From an uncultured Spirochaetaceae bacterium (GTDB taxonomy: Bacteria > Spirochaetota > Spirochaetia > Sphaerochaetales > Sphaerochaetaceae), in the NCBI GenBank assembly GCA_944389025.1, contig CALXKU010000004.1:1-64000 (forward strand): a DNA stretch of 64,000 nt, written 5' to 3'. The position numbers and the translations under genes were made by a program. Within the stretch, counting starts at the first letter, position 1. Every line of letters begins with the position of its first letter. Shown here one piece after another: positions 1 to 8,550 of the stretch. Under the pieces are notes generated by a model. The model saw nothing but the letters and a program-made list of their open reading frames with translations. It searched no databases and was not told the DNA's origin.

Positions 1-322
1 ACAAGATCAAATAATCATTGCCGCCTTCATCCGGCAGGACAAGCCTTGTCGGTTTTCTGGCGGCTAACTTTATAAAAAGCTCCTCTGCCCGCTGAACTTC
101 ATCAATAAAGCAAGGAACAGGATGGAGAAGGAAAAAAGAATTAGGATCACTTTGTGCAAGTTCCATATCCACCTGGTTATCAAGGGTTACATAAGAACGT
201 TCATCTTCCTTTAAAGTTTTAAGGATAGTCGTTTTTCCCACTTGGTGAGAACCTGATATAAAGATGATTTTGAAATCTTTCTGTAATGATTTTACTCTTC
301 TGGCAAGCGTTCTTTCTAACAT
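1..322 (-). CDS. AAA_14/DUF4143-type ATPase, N-terminal part (runs off the window)
   Basis: The reading frame is open from an ATG at 322 to the window edge, giving 107 residues. A P-loop GSHQVGKTT lies at residues 24-32 and a Walker B-like FIDEVQ at 72-77, both typical of the AAA_14 ATPases that usually carry a C-terminal DUF4143 nuclease-like domain. That C-terminal part lies outside the window. The start is supported by an AGGAAA box about eight bases upstream. The cellular role of this family is not established. It is transcribed away from the BMP transporter operon, and three 22-bp tandem repeats lie directly upstream. A second, broken member of the family is found at 20681-23137. Confidence 0.85.
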   Translation of the reverse strand, partial: MLERTLARRVKSLQKDFKIIFISGSHQVGKTTILKTLKEDERSYVTLDNQVDMELAQSDPNSFFLLHPVPCFIDEVQRAEELFIKLAARKPTRLVLPDEGGNDYLIL

Positions 323-371
323 ATTTTCATTTCCTATATAAATAGTTCTAATGCAAATAATTAATATAATA

Positions 372-437
372 TTTGTAAAATCCTCCGATATATTTTGTAA
401 AATTCTCCGTCATTTCTTGTAATATTTTCCGACAGGA
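372..437. repeat. Three-copy 22-bp tandem repeat upstream of the ATPase gene
   Basis: Three degenerate copies of TTTGTAAAATYCTCCG begin at 372, 394 and 416, a spacing of exactly 22 bp (two helical turns). Read toward the ATPase gene each copy is CGGA followed by an A/T-rich ATTTTACAAA stretch. The position between a terminator and the ATPase start suggests an operator array. That function is inferred. Confidence 0.7.
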
Positions 438-439
438 CA

Positions 440-484
440 AAATATAAAAAAGCTCCCATGAAATTCCTTCTCCATGAGAGCTTT
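440..484 (-). terminator. Rho-independent terminator of the BMP-type ABC operon
   Basis: Arms at 449-460 and 473-484 pair (AAAGCTCCCATG with CATGAGAGCTTT, one mismatch). On the minus strand they are followed by a T-rich run at 440-450. It lies 20 bp after the last permease stop. Confidence 0.8.
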
Positions 485-503
485 AGAAGATTCCAGTGAA
501 ACC

Positions 504-1448
504 CTATGTCCTGATTTCCCTGTTAAACGGCTTGCCAAGCGCTGCCGGGCTCGTAGTCTGATTGCGGGAAGTGAAGGCAAGAACGACAATTACGACAACA
601 TATGGAAGCATAACGAAGAATTCGTACGGGATGTTTATTCCAAGTCCCTGTACGTTGTACTGTATCGTCTGCGTAAAAGAGAAGAGAAGCGCACCTAGCA
701 TGATTCTCACAGGTTTCCAATGTCCAAAATATACAAGGGCGACTGCGATGAATCCTCTTCCTGCGATAAGGTCATCTGAGAACATCTTGATCTGGCAAAC
801 AGAAAGATATGCTCCAGCAAGTCCTGCTAAAGCCCCACCTAGGGCAAGAGCCTCATACCTGATCCTGTTCACGTTTATTCCCATGCTGTCCGCAGCCCTT
901 GGATAGGTTCCGACAGCTCTCACCTCCAAACCCCAGCTTGTTTTCATCAGTATGTACCATGCAACCGGTACGAATAGGAAAGCCAGATAAACAACAATGT
1001 TGTGCGAGAAGAGTATCTCACCTATCACGGGGATATCTGACAGAAGGGGGATTGGATTGGAAGAAAGGCCTGGAATCGACTGGGTACCACCTACGAAATG
1101 CCTGAAAAGAGTTCCCGCCGTTCCGACTCCGAACATCTGAAGTCCAATTCCCGCAATTCCCTGCGGGGCACGGAAAGTAACGACTATCAGGCCGAAGAAG
1201 AGTCCCATCAGGGCTCCAATAACGGCAGCAAGCAGCAGTCCCAGATAGTTCCAGCCAGCCGCAACAGCACCACCTCCTCCGATTGAGAACGGGATTAGCA
1301 TTCCAATGAACGCACCCATGGCCATTATGCCTTCGCATCCGAGATTGAACACTCCGCTTCTCTGGTTAAACATCTCTCCGATTGAGGCAAGAAGGAGTGC
1401 AACAGAGAACGGCACGGTCATAGCAAGTATGTTTATGATAATATTCAC
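504..1448 (-). CDS. BMP/nucleoside-type ABC transporter permease 2
   Basis: A 314-residue polytopic membrane protein of the BPD_transp_2 permease family, similar to the NupQ/YufQ-type subunit that pairs with BMP binding proteins. About nine hydrophobic segments are visible, with the conserved FNLGCEGIMAMGA stretch near residue 34. The start is a GTG at 1448 behind an AGGAGGAGA box. This GTG overlaps the stop of the upstream permease by four bases, which implies translational coupling. It forms the membrane channel with the product of 1445-2539. Substrate is probably a nucleoside or related solute, inferred from family only. Confidence 0.9.
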   Translation of the reverse strand: MNIIINILAMTVPFSVALLLASIGEMFNQRSGVFNLGCEGIMAMGAFIGMLIPFSIGGGGAVAAGWNYLGLLLAAVIGALMGLFFGLIVVTFRAPQGIAGIGLQMFGVGTAGTLFRHFVGGTQSIPGLSSNPIPLLSDIPVIGEILFSHNIVVYLAFLFVPVAWYILMKTSWGLEVRAVGTYPRAADSMGINVNRIRYEALALGGALAGLAGAYLSVCQIKMFSDDLIAGRGFIAVALVYFGHWKPVRIMLGALLFSFTQTIQYNVQGLGINIPYEFFVMLPYVVVIVVLAFTSRNQTTSPAALGKPFNREIRT

Positions 1449-2539
1449 TTCGTCTCCTCCTTAAGTCCTCTTTTCTGAGAATACCAATGCCAGACCTTAT
1501 CCTCCAGATATGAGTTCTGAAGTACCATCTGAGCCGTAACGATCACTATGATTATAAGGCCCTGCATGACATCCACGATATTAGCAGGGACCCCTACTGC
1601 ACGAGGTGTGAGCGTAGAGCCGTAAATTAAAAGTGCAAAGAAGAATGATGCAGGAATGATTCCAAATGGATGAAGCATTCCAAAGAGAGCTACGACGACA
1701 GCACTGAAACCATAGTTGTTCGTAACACCCTCAATCGCCCTTCTATGGACGGCGGCAATCTCGATTCCGCCGGCAAGGCCGGCGAAAGCCCCGGAGATAA
1801 CCATGGCAAGCGTAATATACTGCGGCACGCTTATTCCGCCATAGCGGGCAGCCCTGCGCTCAGATCCGCTGGCTCTCATCTTATAACCGAAGCTTGTCTT
1901 CCATAGGAAGAAATAAACAAGAACCGCAAGAACGATTGCGATGAATATCCCATAGTGAAGACGGCCTGTGATTCTTCCGATCTCGACATTAGCACTAAGA
2001 CGTGCAGACTGGGGTGTACCGGCACCGGAGAGTGCCTCTACCGGATCAAGCATAGGAACGCGAAGACAGAATGAATAGAACTGTGCTGCTATATAGTTGA
2101 GCATGACAGTCGAAAGGAGCTCCGAGACCTGCAGTTTCGCCTTAAGGATTCCCGGGATGAAGCCCCATAGTCCTCCGGTCACAACACCTGCTAAAAGCGC
2201 AAATGGCAGAAGAATCGGTTTCGGAAGATCTGGAAGGGCAAGGGCGACGGAGGTAAAGCCCAGAATTCCCATAGCCATCTGCCCCTCAGCTCCGATATTC
2301 ACGATTCCCGAGCGGTATGCAACCGCAACTCCTAGTGCGATTATACAAAGAGGGACGGCACGGACGAACACTTCCGTAAGGTGCCCGACCCTGGTAAGAG
2401 GCGTGATCACAATAGTGTAGAACGTACGCCAGATGTCAGCTCCCAGAATCAGAAGGATGGCGGAAGAAAGGAGAACGGTTGCAAGAATCGCCAACAGGAT
2501 TATCACAATCTTATAGGCTATTTTAAAATTCCTAGTCAT
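1445..2539 (-). CDS. BMP/nucleoside-type ABC transporter permease 1
   Basis: A 364-residue membrane permease of the NupP/YufP type. It has an N-terminal transmembrane anchor, a periplasmic loop and about eight more hydrophobic segments, including the family stretch VNIGAEGQMAMG. I chose the ATG at 2539 because GGAGGAGGG sits five to six bases before it; a TTG seven codons further upstream is also in frame. The gene start overlaps the end of the ATPase gene by eight bases, and its end overlaps the second permease, so the three are one transcription unit. Confidence 0.9.
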   Translation of the reverse strand: MTRNFKIAYKIVIILLAILATVLLSSAILLILGADIWRTFYTIVITPLTRVGHLTEVFVRAVPLCIIALGVAVAYRSGIVNIGAEGQMAMGILGFTSVALALPDLPKPILLPFALLAGVVTGGLWGFIPGILKAKLQVSELLSTVMLNYIAAQFYSFCLRVPMLDPVEALSGAGTPQSARLSANVEIGRITGRLHYGIFIAIVLAVLVYFFLWKTSFGYKMRASGSERRAARYGGISVPQYITLAMVISGAFAGLAGGIEIAAVHRRAIEGVTNNYGFSAVVVALFGMLHPFGIIPASFFFALLIYGSTLTPRAVGVPANIVDVMQGLIIIVIVTAQMVLQNSYLEDKVWHWYSQKRGLKEETK

Positions 2540-4067
2540 TCTTACCCTCCTCCGTATCAAGACCGGCCATCAGGATACCGAGGCTCTTCTTATTCGCCTC
2601 CCCATGATGAAGCACTTTCTGAATTGCACCTTTATATATTACGGCAATCCTGTCTGAAAGGTTCATTATCTCATCAAGCTCCTCGCTGATTAAAAGAATT
2701 CCAATCCCCTCCCTTCTCTTTTTCAGGAGCTCTGCATGTATGAACTCTATGGCTCCCATATCAAGTCCCCTGGTAGGGTAAACTGCAATAAGGAATTTAG
2801 GAGCGCGAGTAATCTCTCTTGCAAGGATAACCTTCTGAATGTTTCCTCCACTGAGAGCACCGGCGGCGGTATTGGTTCCCGGGCACCTGATATCAAAATC
2901 GGATCTGAGTTTCTCCGCGTTACTGTTGATCTCCTTCTTCTTGAGGAATTTCAGGCGTGAGAACTTCTCATCATCACTATCCTTGAGGATGAAATTCTCC
3001 TTTATCTGGAATGCGGGAACTATGCCCTCGACATTTCTCTCCTCGGGGATATATCCCATGCCGCATCCGATCACATGGTTAGGACTCTTATTCTCAATAT
3101 GCTCTCCGAAAAAGACTATCTCGCCCTTTTCCACCTTCCTAAGTCCATTAATAGCTTCGGCCAGTTCCTTCTGTCCGTTCCCTGAGACTCCAGCGAGCCC
3201 CACGATTTCCCCTTCATGGATATCGAGATTGAGTCCGTTCACAGCGAAGAATCCCCTGTCGGAACGAACAAACAGATCTTTTATAGAAAGAGCAAGGCCC
3301 CCATGCATATCCTCCTCCTTGTTCTCGGGAAGGACTATCTCATGGCCAGTCATCAGGGCAGCTATCTCACTTGATGAGTAATCGGCGGTATTACCGGAGA
3401 ACACGACCGCCCCATGCCGGAGAATCACAACCTTGTCGCTAAGTGCCTTTACCTCATTAAGCTTATGAGAGATGAAGATTATCGAAAGCTCGCTCTTCAT
3501 TTTCTTCAAAAGCTCTATCAGCTCATCGGTCTCCTGAGGTGTGAGGGCGCTTGTAGGCTCATCCAGGATGATGAACCTAGCTCCAAGGCAGAGCGTCTTT
3601 ACAAGCTCCACCCTCTGCTGCTCTCCAACAGATAACTGCCATATATATGCATCAGGATTCACAGAGAGACCATAACGGGAGCTTATCTCCTCGACCCTGC
3701 TGCGAACCATAGCTAAATCCAGTTTGAAAGGTTTCCATGCCTTCTTATATCCAAGTGCGACATTTTCAGTCACAGTCATATTGGGAACGAGCATATACTG
3801 CTGATGAACCATACCAAGTCCCGCTTTGAAGGCATCCTCAGGTCCACGGAACCGCACTTCCTCACCATTTATGAAAATCTTACCCTCATCCTGCTGGTAT
3901 ATACCCATCAGAATGTTCATAAGAGTCGTCTTTCCCGCACCGTTCTCCCCTACAAGAGCAAGAATCTCCCCCTCTTCAACGCTTAGTGAGATATCATCAG
4001 AGGCGAGAACCCCGGGAAAGCGCTTGGTTATATGCTCCATTTTAAGCGATCTGATCTTATCTTCCAT
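2532..4067 (-). CDS. BMP/nucleoside-type ABC transporter tandem ATPase
   Basis: A 511-residue ATPase with two fused ABC domains, as in NupO/YufO, RbsA and MglA-type proteins. The first domain has Walker A GENGAGKTT at residues 40-48 and signature LSVGEQQRV. The second has a degenerate P-loop (GVSGNGQKE) but an intact-looking LSGGNIQKV signature, the usual asymmetric arrangement of this class. The ATG at 4067 is preferred over one nine codons upstream, since AGGGTG precedes it and the domain begins soon after. It energises import by the two downstream permeases. A hairpin separates it from the binding-protein gene. Confidence 0.93.
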   Translation of the reverse strand: MEDKIRSLKMEHITKRFPGVLASDDISLSVEEGEILALVGENGAGKTTLMNILMGIYQQDEGKIFINGEEVRFRGPEDAFKAGLGMVHQQYMLVPNMTVTENVALGYKKAWKPFKLDLAMVRSRVEEISSRYGLSVNPDAYIWQLSVGEQQRVELVKTLCLGARFIILDEPTSALTPQETDELIELLKKMKSELSIIFISHKLNEVKALSDKVVILRHGAVVFSGNTADYSSSEIAALMTGHEIVLPENKEEDMHGGLALSIKDLFVRSDRGFFAVNGLNLDIHEGEIVGLAGVSGNGQKELAEAINGLRKVEKGEIVFFGEHIENKSPNHVIGCGMGYIPEERNVEGIVPAFQIKENFILKDSDDEKFSRLKFLKKKEINSNAEKLRSDFDIRCPGTNTAAGALSGGNIQKVILAREITRAPKFLIAVYPTRGLDMGAIEFIHAELLKKRREGIGILLISEELDEIMNLSDRIAVIYKGAIQKVLHHGEANKKSLGILMAGLDTEEGKND

Positions 4068-4076
4068 AAACACCCT

Positions 4077-4120
4077 AAAAAAAGATGAGGGCACCAGTTT
4101 CCAGCGGGAAAATGATGCCC
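4077..4120 (-). terminator. Intercistronic hairpin after the BMP binding protein
   Basis: Outer arms GGGCA at 4089-4093 and TGCCC at 4116-4120 and inner arms TTTCC/GGAAA at 4098-4102 and 4107-4111 form a hairpin. On the minus strand a run of seven T follows at 4083-4077. It probably lets the binding protein be made in excess over the ATPase and permeases. Confidence 0.6.
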
Positions 4121-4134
4121 AATACTATAAATTA

Positions 4135-5154
4135 TTAAAGCTGTACGTCCGCCCAGTTGGAAAGAACTCCAGGAGCTGCCTTGAACGCAGAAAGAGCCTC
4201 GTCAACCTTAGCTCTGATCTCATCTGTCACAACGCTGCTCAAAGCTGGGTTATAGTCGAAGACGAAACCATCGTTGTTGAAGTTCATCGGAATACATACG
4301 CCACCCTTTACGCCCTCATCAAGGCTGTTGATAAGTCCGACGACGACAGCTGTGTAGTTGTATGCTGAAGCCGCCACACACTTTGCCTGCCCCTCCGGGG
4401 TATCAAGCTGGGCAAGATCCTGTCCGAGCCAGAGGACATCAGGATACTCTGCACAAGCTCTGAGTGCTCCGATTGCCTGCTGGGAGGCACCTGTGAGAAC
4501 ATCCGCACCAGCCATGATCTGTGTCGTGGCAAGCTCACCGGAACGCACATAGTCCGAGAAGCTTCCAGTAAATGCTACATTTATGCTTGCCTCCGGATTC
4601 ACATCCTGGACACCCAGAATGAATCCTCTTGCATAACGCGCGGCATCACCGCTGTCCACAGGTCCTACGAAACCGATATTATTCGTTTTCGTGAGAAGAC
4701 CTGCCATTATGCCAGAAAGGTATCCAGTCTCTTCAGACTCCGGCATATATGTAAATACGTTGTCTCCTACGATATCACTGGAGGTTCCGAATGCGAATGA
4801 TACATCTGGGAATTCAGCAGCAAGGTCAGAGACCATGTTCTTATACTGCGCACCATGTGCGATGATCAGATCGAATCCGTCAGCGATGTACTGCCTTGCG
4901 ATTGATTCTGAATCGACCGTAGTCATCCTCTCAGAATACTCATAGAGAATCTTTCCTGGCAGCTGTTCCATCGCACCAAGGATTCCCTCGTGCATTGACT
5001 GGCACCAACCCCTGTCATCGATTGTATTCTCAATGATGAGAGCGACCTTGTACTGTCCATCATCCTCGCCTGATGCAGCTTCGGTACTGCCACCAGCAAA
5101 AACAACTGAACATGATAGAACAAGGACAGTGAGAGCTAAAAATAGTTTCTTCAT
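4135..5154 (-). CDS. BMP family (BmpA/PnrA-like) substrate-binding protein
   Basis: A 339-residue exported binding protein. Residues 1-20 form a signal sequence ending VVFA, followed by GGSTEAAS. The mature part follows the Bmp fold (YKVALIIEN, DDRGWCQSMHEG, then GLTKTNNIGFVGPVDSGDAARYA-type segments). PnrA-type homologues bind purine nucleosides; the substrate here is inferred. A cysteine occurs at LSC five residues before the expected cleavage site, so lipidation cannot be excluded. No good ribosome binding site precedes the ATG at 5154. A strong AAGGAGG lies about 40 bases upstream, inside an in-frame extension that starts at 5205. Confidence 0.88.
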   Translation of the reverse strand: MKKLFLALTVLVLSCSVVFAGGSTEAASGEDDGQYKVALIIENTIDDRGWCQSMHEGILGAMEQLPGKILYEYSERMTTVDSESIARQYIADGFDLIIAHGAQYKNMVSDLAAEFPDVSFAFGTSSDIVGDNVFTYMPESEETGYLSGIMAGLLTKTNNIGFVGPVDSGDAARYARGFILGVQDVNPEASINVAFTGSFSDYVRSGELATTQIMAGADVLTGASQQAIGALRACAEYPDVLWLGQDLAQLDTPEGQAKCVAASAYNYTAVVVGLINSLDEGVKGGVCIPMNFNNDGFVFDYNPALSSVVTDEIRAKVDEALSAFKAAPGVLSNWADVQL

Positions 5155-5332
5155 AAAACACTGCGCAAGGAAAACTGGCCGTGTCTCCCCTGCTTCCTCC
5201 TTAATCATAGATTCCGGACTCAATATCAGCCTAAGTCCTACTTTCATTATGAGGAACAAGTCAACATCATGTCAAAACAATATTAATCCGAAAGAGCAAT
5301 TAAAAAGAGTCTTTTTCTCCCTGAAAGCGTTT

Positions 5333-5956
5333 TCAGCGAGTAATCAGCTCTCTTGGAGTAAGTACCTCGATACGGGATGAAAAAGGCGCAGAGGTGTCTA
5401 TTTCAGAGCCATCCAGCTCGATGTAGTCATCAAACCCGCTTAAAAAATCATCGACAGTGCTAAGGACATCAAATCCGAATTTTCCAGGACGTCTGAAATG
5501 CATTGGTATCGTAAGGCGCGGTTTGATCTCCTTTATGATTTTTGCAGCTCTCTTACCGTCAATGGAATAAAAGCCCCCGACAGGAATCATCACGACATCC
5601 AGGTTTTTAAGACTATCGATATCATCAGGATAGCATCCTAGATCCCCAAGATGAGCCACCCGCGTCTTTCCATCTGATATAATATAGATCTTATTTTTGC
5701 CACGCTTGACACCATGCTCATCATCGTGGAAAGTCTCAATCGTCTCCACATTTAGCGGAGCTGCAGAGGAAGAGGTAATCTTAACACCAGCTCTGAAATT
5801 ATGATCCCCATGCTCATGAGTGCAAAGCACCATGTCCGCCGTCTCCCTTACAGGAGAAAGACCCTCAACACTTCCATCCTCGTAAGGATCAATTACGATT
5901 GAATATCCTCCACTTTCTATCTTAAAACAGGAATGCCCTATCCATGTGATTCTCAT
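5333..5956 (-). CDS. Metallo-beta-lactamase-fold hydrolase (UlaG/YtkL-like)
   Basis: A 207-residue soluble protein. It has the N-terminal WIGHSCFKIE strand typical of UlaG-like metal hydrolases, the metal motif THEHGDHN near residue 53, a later HLGDLG and a C-terminal PMHF histidine, so the metal ligands look complete. Homologues are annotated as general metal-dependent hydrolases, and the substrate is unknown. The start at 5956 follows AGGAGGAATCTT, a strong ribosome binding site. It stands alone between two ABC operons. Confidence 0.85.
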   Translation of the reverse strand: MRITWIGHSCFKIESGGYSIVIDPYEDGSVEGLSPVRETADMVLCTHEHGDHNFRAGVKITSSSAAPLNVETIETFHDDEHGVKRGKNKIYIISDGKTRVAHLGDLGCYPDDIDSLKNLDVVMIPVGGFYSIDGKRAAKIIKEIKPRLTIPMHFRRPGKFGFDVLSTVDDFLSGFDDYIELDGSEIDTSAPFSSRIEVLTPRELITR

Positions 5957-6059
5957 AAGATTCCTCCTAGCGAATATAATAATATCCAAAATAGGATACG
6001 ATGTAACGAATATTTTTAGTATTGTTATAATAATAACATTGAGTTTCTTCTATAACATA

Positions 6060-6088
6060 TTGACATTATCTCTCATTTACATTTAAAT
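6060..6088 (+). promoter_or_regulatory. Candidate sigma-70 promoter of the amino-acid ABC operon
   Basis: A perfect -35 TTGACA at 6060-6065 is followed by a 17-base spacer and a -10 TTAAAT at 6083-6088. The predicted start leaves a short leader that carries TTAGGAGG before the ATG at 6115. Confidence 0.55.
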
Positions 6089-6114
6089 ACACACGTAAAG
6101 CTTAGGAGGCTTAT

Positions 6115-6969
6115 ATGAGAAACAAGAGACTTTTCGCTTTGGTTTTAATTTCAATACTCGCAATCACATTCGCTTTCGCAGGTGGCTCTAAGGAAGAGAG
6201 CGCAACCAGCTCATCCGGACGCCCGGTTCTCAGAGTTGCCATGGAATGCGGATATGCACCATATAACTGGACACAGCCTACGGATGCGAACGGCGCTGTC
6301 CCAATCTCAGGCTCCCAGGACTATGCGTACGGCTATGACGTCATGATGGCAAAGCTCATCGCAGAGAAGATCGGATACGACCTTGAGATTGTACGTCTTG
6401 ATTGGGACTCCCTTGTTCCAGCCGTGCAGAGCGGAACTGTTGACTGTGCGATTGCAGGACAGTCCATCACTTCAGACCGCCTTCAGATGGTAGACTTTAC
6501 AGAGCCATACTATTATGCGACAGTCGTATGTCTTACAAACAACGACAGCCCGTATGCAAGTGCAAAGGGGGTTGCGGATCTTGAAGGAGCAACATGTACA
6601 AGCCAGCTTGGAACAATCTGGTACGATGTATGTCTTCCTCAGATTCCTAATGCGAACATCCTTCCTGCTCAGGACAGCGCCCCTGCAATGCTTGTAGCAC
6701 TCAACAGCAGAAGATGCGATATCGTATGTACTGATATGCCTACAGCACAGGCTGCCCTCATGGTATATCCTGATATGACCCTTCTCGACTTCTCAACAGG
6801 AGATGACGATTTCCAGGTAAGTGAGGAGGAGATCAACATCGGTATCTCAGTCAGAAAAGGGAACACGGAACTTCTGGATGCGATGAACTCTGTACTATCC
6901 ACACTCTCAGTTGATGATTTCAACAGGATGATGGACGAGGCGATCCAGGTACAGCCGTTGAACCAGTAA
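6115..6969 (+). CDS. Amino-acid ABC transporter substrate-binding protein (SBP_bac_3)
   Basis: A 284-residue family 3 periplasmic binding protein. A signal sequence of about 22 residues ends FAFA and the mature chain starts GGSKEE. The conserved segments VAMECGYAPYNW, YGYDVMMAKLIAEKIGYDLEIV and the PAVQSGTVDCAIAGQSITSDR-type region match polar amino-acid binding proteins. The start follows TTAGGAGG by six bases. It is first in a three-gene operon with a HisM-type permease and a GlnQ-type ATPase, and probably delivers a polar amino acid. Confidence 0.93.
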   Translation: MRNKRLFALVLISILAITFAFAGGSKEESATSSSGRPVLRVAMECGYAPYNWTQPTDANGAVPISGSQDYAYGYDVMMAKLIAEKIGYDLEIVRLDWDSLVPAVQSGTVDCAIAGQSITSDRLQMVDFTEPYYYATVVCLTNNDSPYASAKGVADLEGATCTSQLGTIWYDVCLPQIPNANILPAQDSAPAMLVALNSRRCDIVCTDMPTAQAALMVYPDMTLLDFSTGDDDFQVSEEEINIGISVRKGNTELLDAMNSVLSTLSVDDFNRMMDEAIQVQPLNQ

Positions 6970-6978
6970 GAGGTTTAA

Positions 6979-7779
6979 ATGACACTAGCAGAAATGAATT
7001 TCTTTCAGAGGATGCTTTACATCCTCGAACGTTACAGCGGCTCCTTGTTAAGAGGAGCTGCTACTACGATGGCCATCGCGATACTCTGTACGGCACTTGG
7101 ATGCGTCATCGGTTTCGCGGTCGGCCTTGTACAGACTATCGAGCCACAGAAAAAGGATGGAGCGGTAAAAAGAGGAATCCTCAAGGTTATTAAGTTCATC
7201 CTCAACATATATGTGGAGGTGTTCAGGGGAACGCCGATGATGCTTCAGGCCGCATTCATATACTATGGCGCCAGCTCGCTGTTCAATATAAATCTCGGAA
7301 TGTGGACAGCCGCGATAATCATCGTTTCCGTAAACACCGGAGCCTACATGGCAGAGACCGTACGCGGAGGAATACTATCTGTTGATCCAGGTCAGAAAGA
7401 GGGAGCCAGAGCAATCGGCCTCACACAGAGCCAGTCAATGCTGCTTGTAATACTTCCTCAGGCACTGAGAAATGTGATGCCACAGATTGGAAACAACCTT
7501 ATCATAAACATCAAGGATACATGCGTGCTTTCCATCATAGGCACCGTGGAGCTCTTTTTCACATTCAGAAGCATCTCAGGTGCGCTCTACACCTATTTCG
7601 AGGCTGCGACAATCACGATGGCAATCTACTTCATTCTCACTTTCGCATGCTCAAGAATCCTCAGATGGGTTGAATCGAAGATGGATGGACCTTCGAACTT
7701 CGATCTTGCAACGACCGACATGCTCGCGTTCACAAGCGGAATGACGAAGTACGATGAGAAGAAAGGAGGGACCCACTGA
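6979..7779 (+). CDS. Polar amino-acid ABC transporter permease (HisMQ family)
   Basis: A 266-residue membrane protein with about five hydrophobic segments. It has the HisM/GlnP-type [11 protein letters not shown] motif and the cytoplasmic coupling motif [14 protein letters not shown], which contacts the ATPase. It starts nine bases after the binding protein stop, with AGAGG just before the ATG. The last base of its stop codon is the first base of the ATPase start codon. Only one permease gene is present, so a homodimeric channel is likely. Confidence 0.93.
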   Translation: MTLAEMNFFQRMLYILERYSGSLLRGAATTMAIAILCTALGCVIGFAVGLVQTIEPQKKDGAVKRGILKVIKFILNIYVEVFRGTPMMLQAAFIYYGASSLFNINLGMWTAAIIIVSVNTGAYMAETVRGGILSVDPGQKEGARAIGLTQSQSMLLVILPQALRNVMPQIGNNLIINIKDTCVLSIIGTVELFFTFRSISGALYTYFEAATITMAIYFILTFACSRILRWVESKMDGPSNFDLATTDMLAFTSGMTKYDEKKGGTH

Positions 7780-8516
7780 TGGAAGAAATCCTTAAAATTG
7801 AACATCTTGTGAAAGATTTCGGTACGAATAAGGTTCTTAAAGACATCGATTTCTCGGTTTATAAGGGTGATGTCATCAGTATCATAGGATCATCCGGAAG
7901 CGGCAAGTCCACCCTTCTAAGGTGCATCAACATGCTTGAAGATGCCACGGATGGAAGCATACTCTACCATGGAAAAGACATTTTAAAAGGTGGTGTGAAT
8001 GAGGATGCATACAGAACGAGGGTTGGAATGGTATTCCAGTCGTTCAATCTCTTTAATAACTACACCGTCCTTGAAAACTGTATCATCGGACAGCGATATG
8101 CTCTCAAGAGGAGCAAGGAGGAAGCCCGGGAGAAAGCCATGATGTACCTCAAGAGGGTCGGCATGGATCAGTACATCAATGCGAAACCCCGCCAGCTCTC
8201 AGGTGGGCAGAAGCAGAGGGTCGCGATAGCCAGAGCACTTGCGATGGATCCTGAAGTTCTTCTTTTCGATGAGCCGACCTCAGCACTCGATCCGGAGATG
8301 GTGGGAGAAGTCCTTGATGTAATGAGCGATCTTGCAAAAACAGGAATGACGATGCTTGTCGTCACTCATGAGATGGCATTCGCAAGAGATGTATCATCCC
8401 GTGTAATCTTCATGTCTGATGGGAAAATCGAGGAAGAGGGATCTCCCGATGAGATATTCCAGAATCCGAAGAGTGAGAGAACGAAAGAATTCCTTTCAAG
8501 ATTTACAAACGGTTAA
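7779..8516 (+). CDS. Polar amino-acid ABC transporter ATPase (GlnQ-like)
   Basis: A 245-residue ATPase with Walker [10 protein letters not shown] at residues 37-45, Q-loop VFQSFNLF, signature LSGGQKQR, Walker [12 protein letters not shown] and the switch histidine in VVTHEM. It energises the importer encoded just upstream, and its start overlaps the permease stop by one base. A strong convergent terminator follows immediately after its stop codon. Confidence 0.95.
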   Translation: MEEILKIEHLVKDFGTNKVLKDIDFSVYKGDVISIIGSSGSGKSTLLRCINMLEDATDGSILYHGKDILKGGVNEDAYRTRVGMVFQSFNLFNNYTVLENCIIGQRYALKRSKEEAREKAMMYLKRVGMDQYINAKPRQLSGGQKQRVAIARALAMDPEVLLFDEPTSALDPEMVGEVLDVMSDLAKTGMTMLVVTHEMAFARDVSSRVIFMSDGKIEEEGSPDEIFQNPKSERTKEFLSRFTNG

Positions 8517-8550
8517 GATGAAGGCCTCATGACGAGGCCTTCATCGTTTT
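8517..8550. terminator. Bidirectional terminator between convergent genes
   Basis: A perfect 12-bp inverted repeat (GATGAAGGCCTC at 8517-8528, GAGGCCTTCATC at 8534-8545) with a five-base loop is followed by GTTTT on the plus strand. It sits between the ATPase stop and the stop of the lyase gene on the other strand. Confidence 0.88.

Noticed and set aside
372-437. Short CRISPR-like array
   Set aside because: The 22-bp units are contiguous tandem copies without unique spacers, and no cas genes are nearby.
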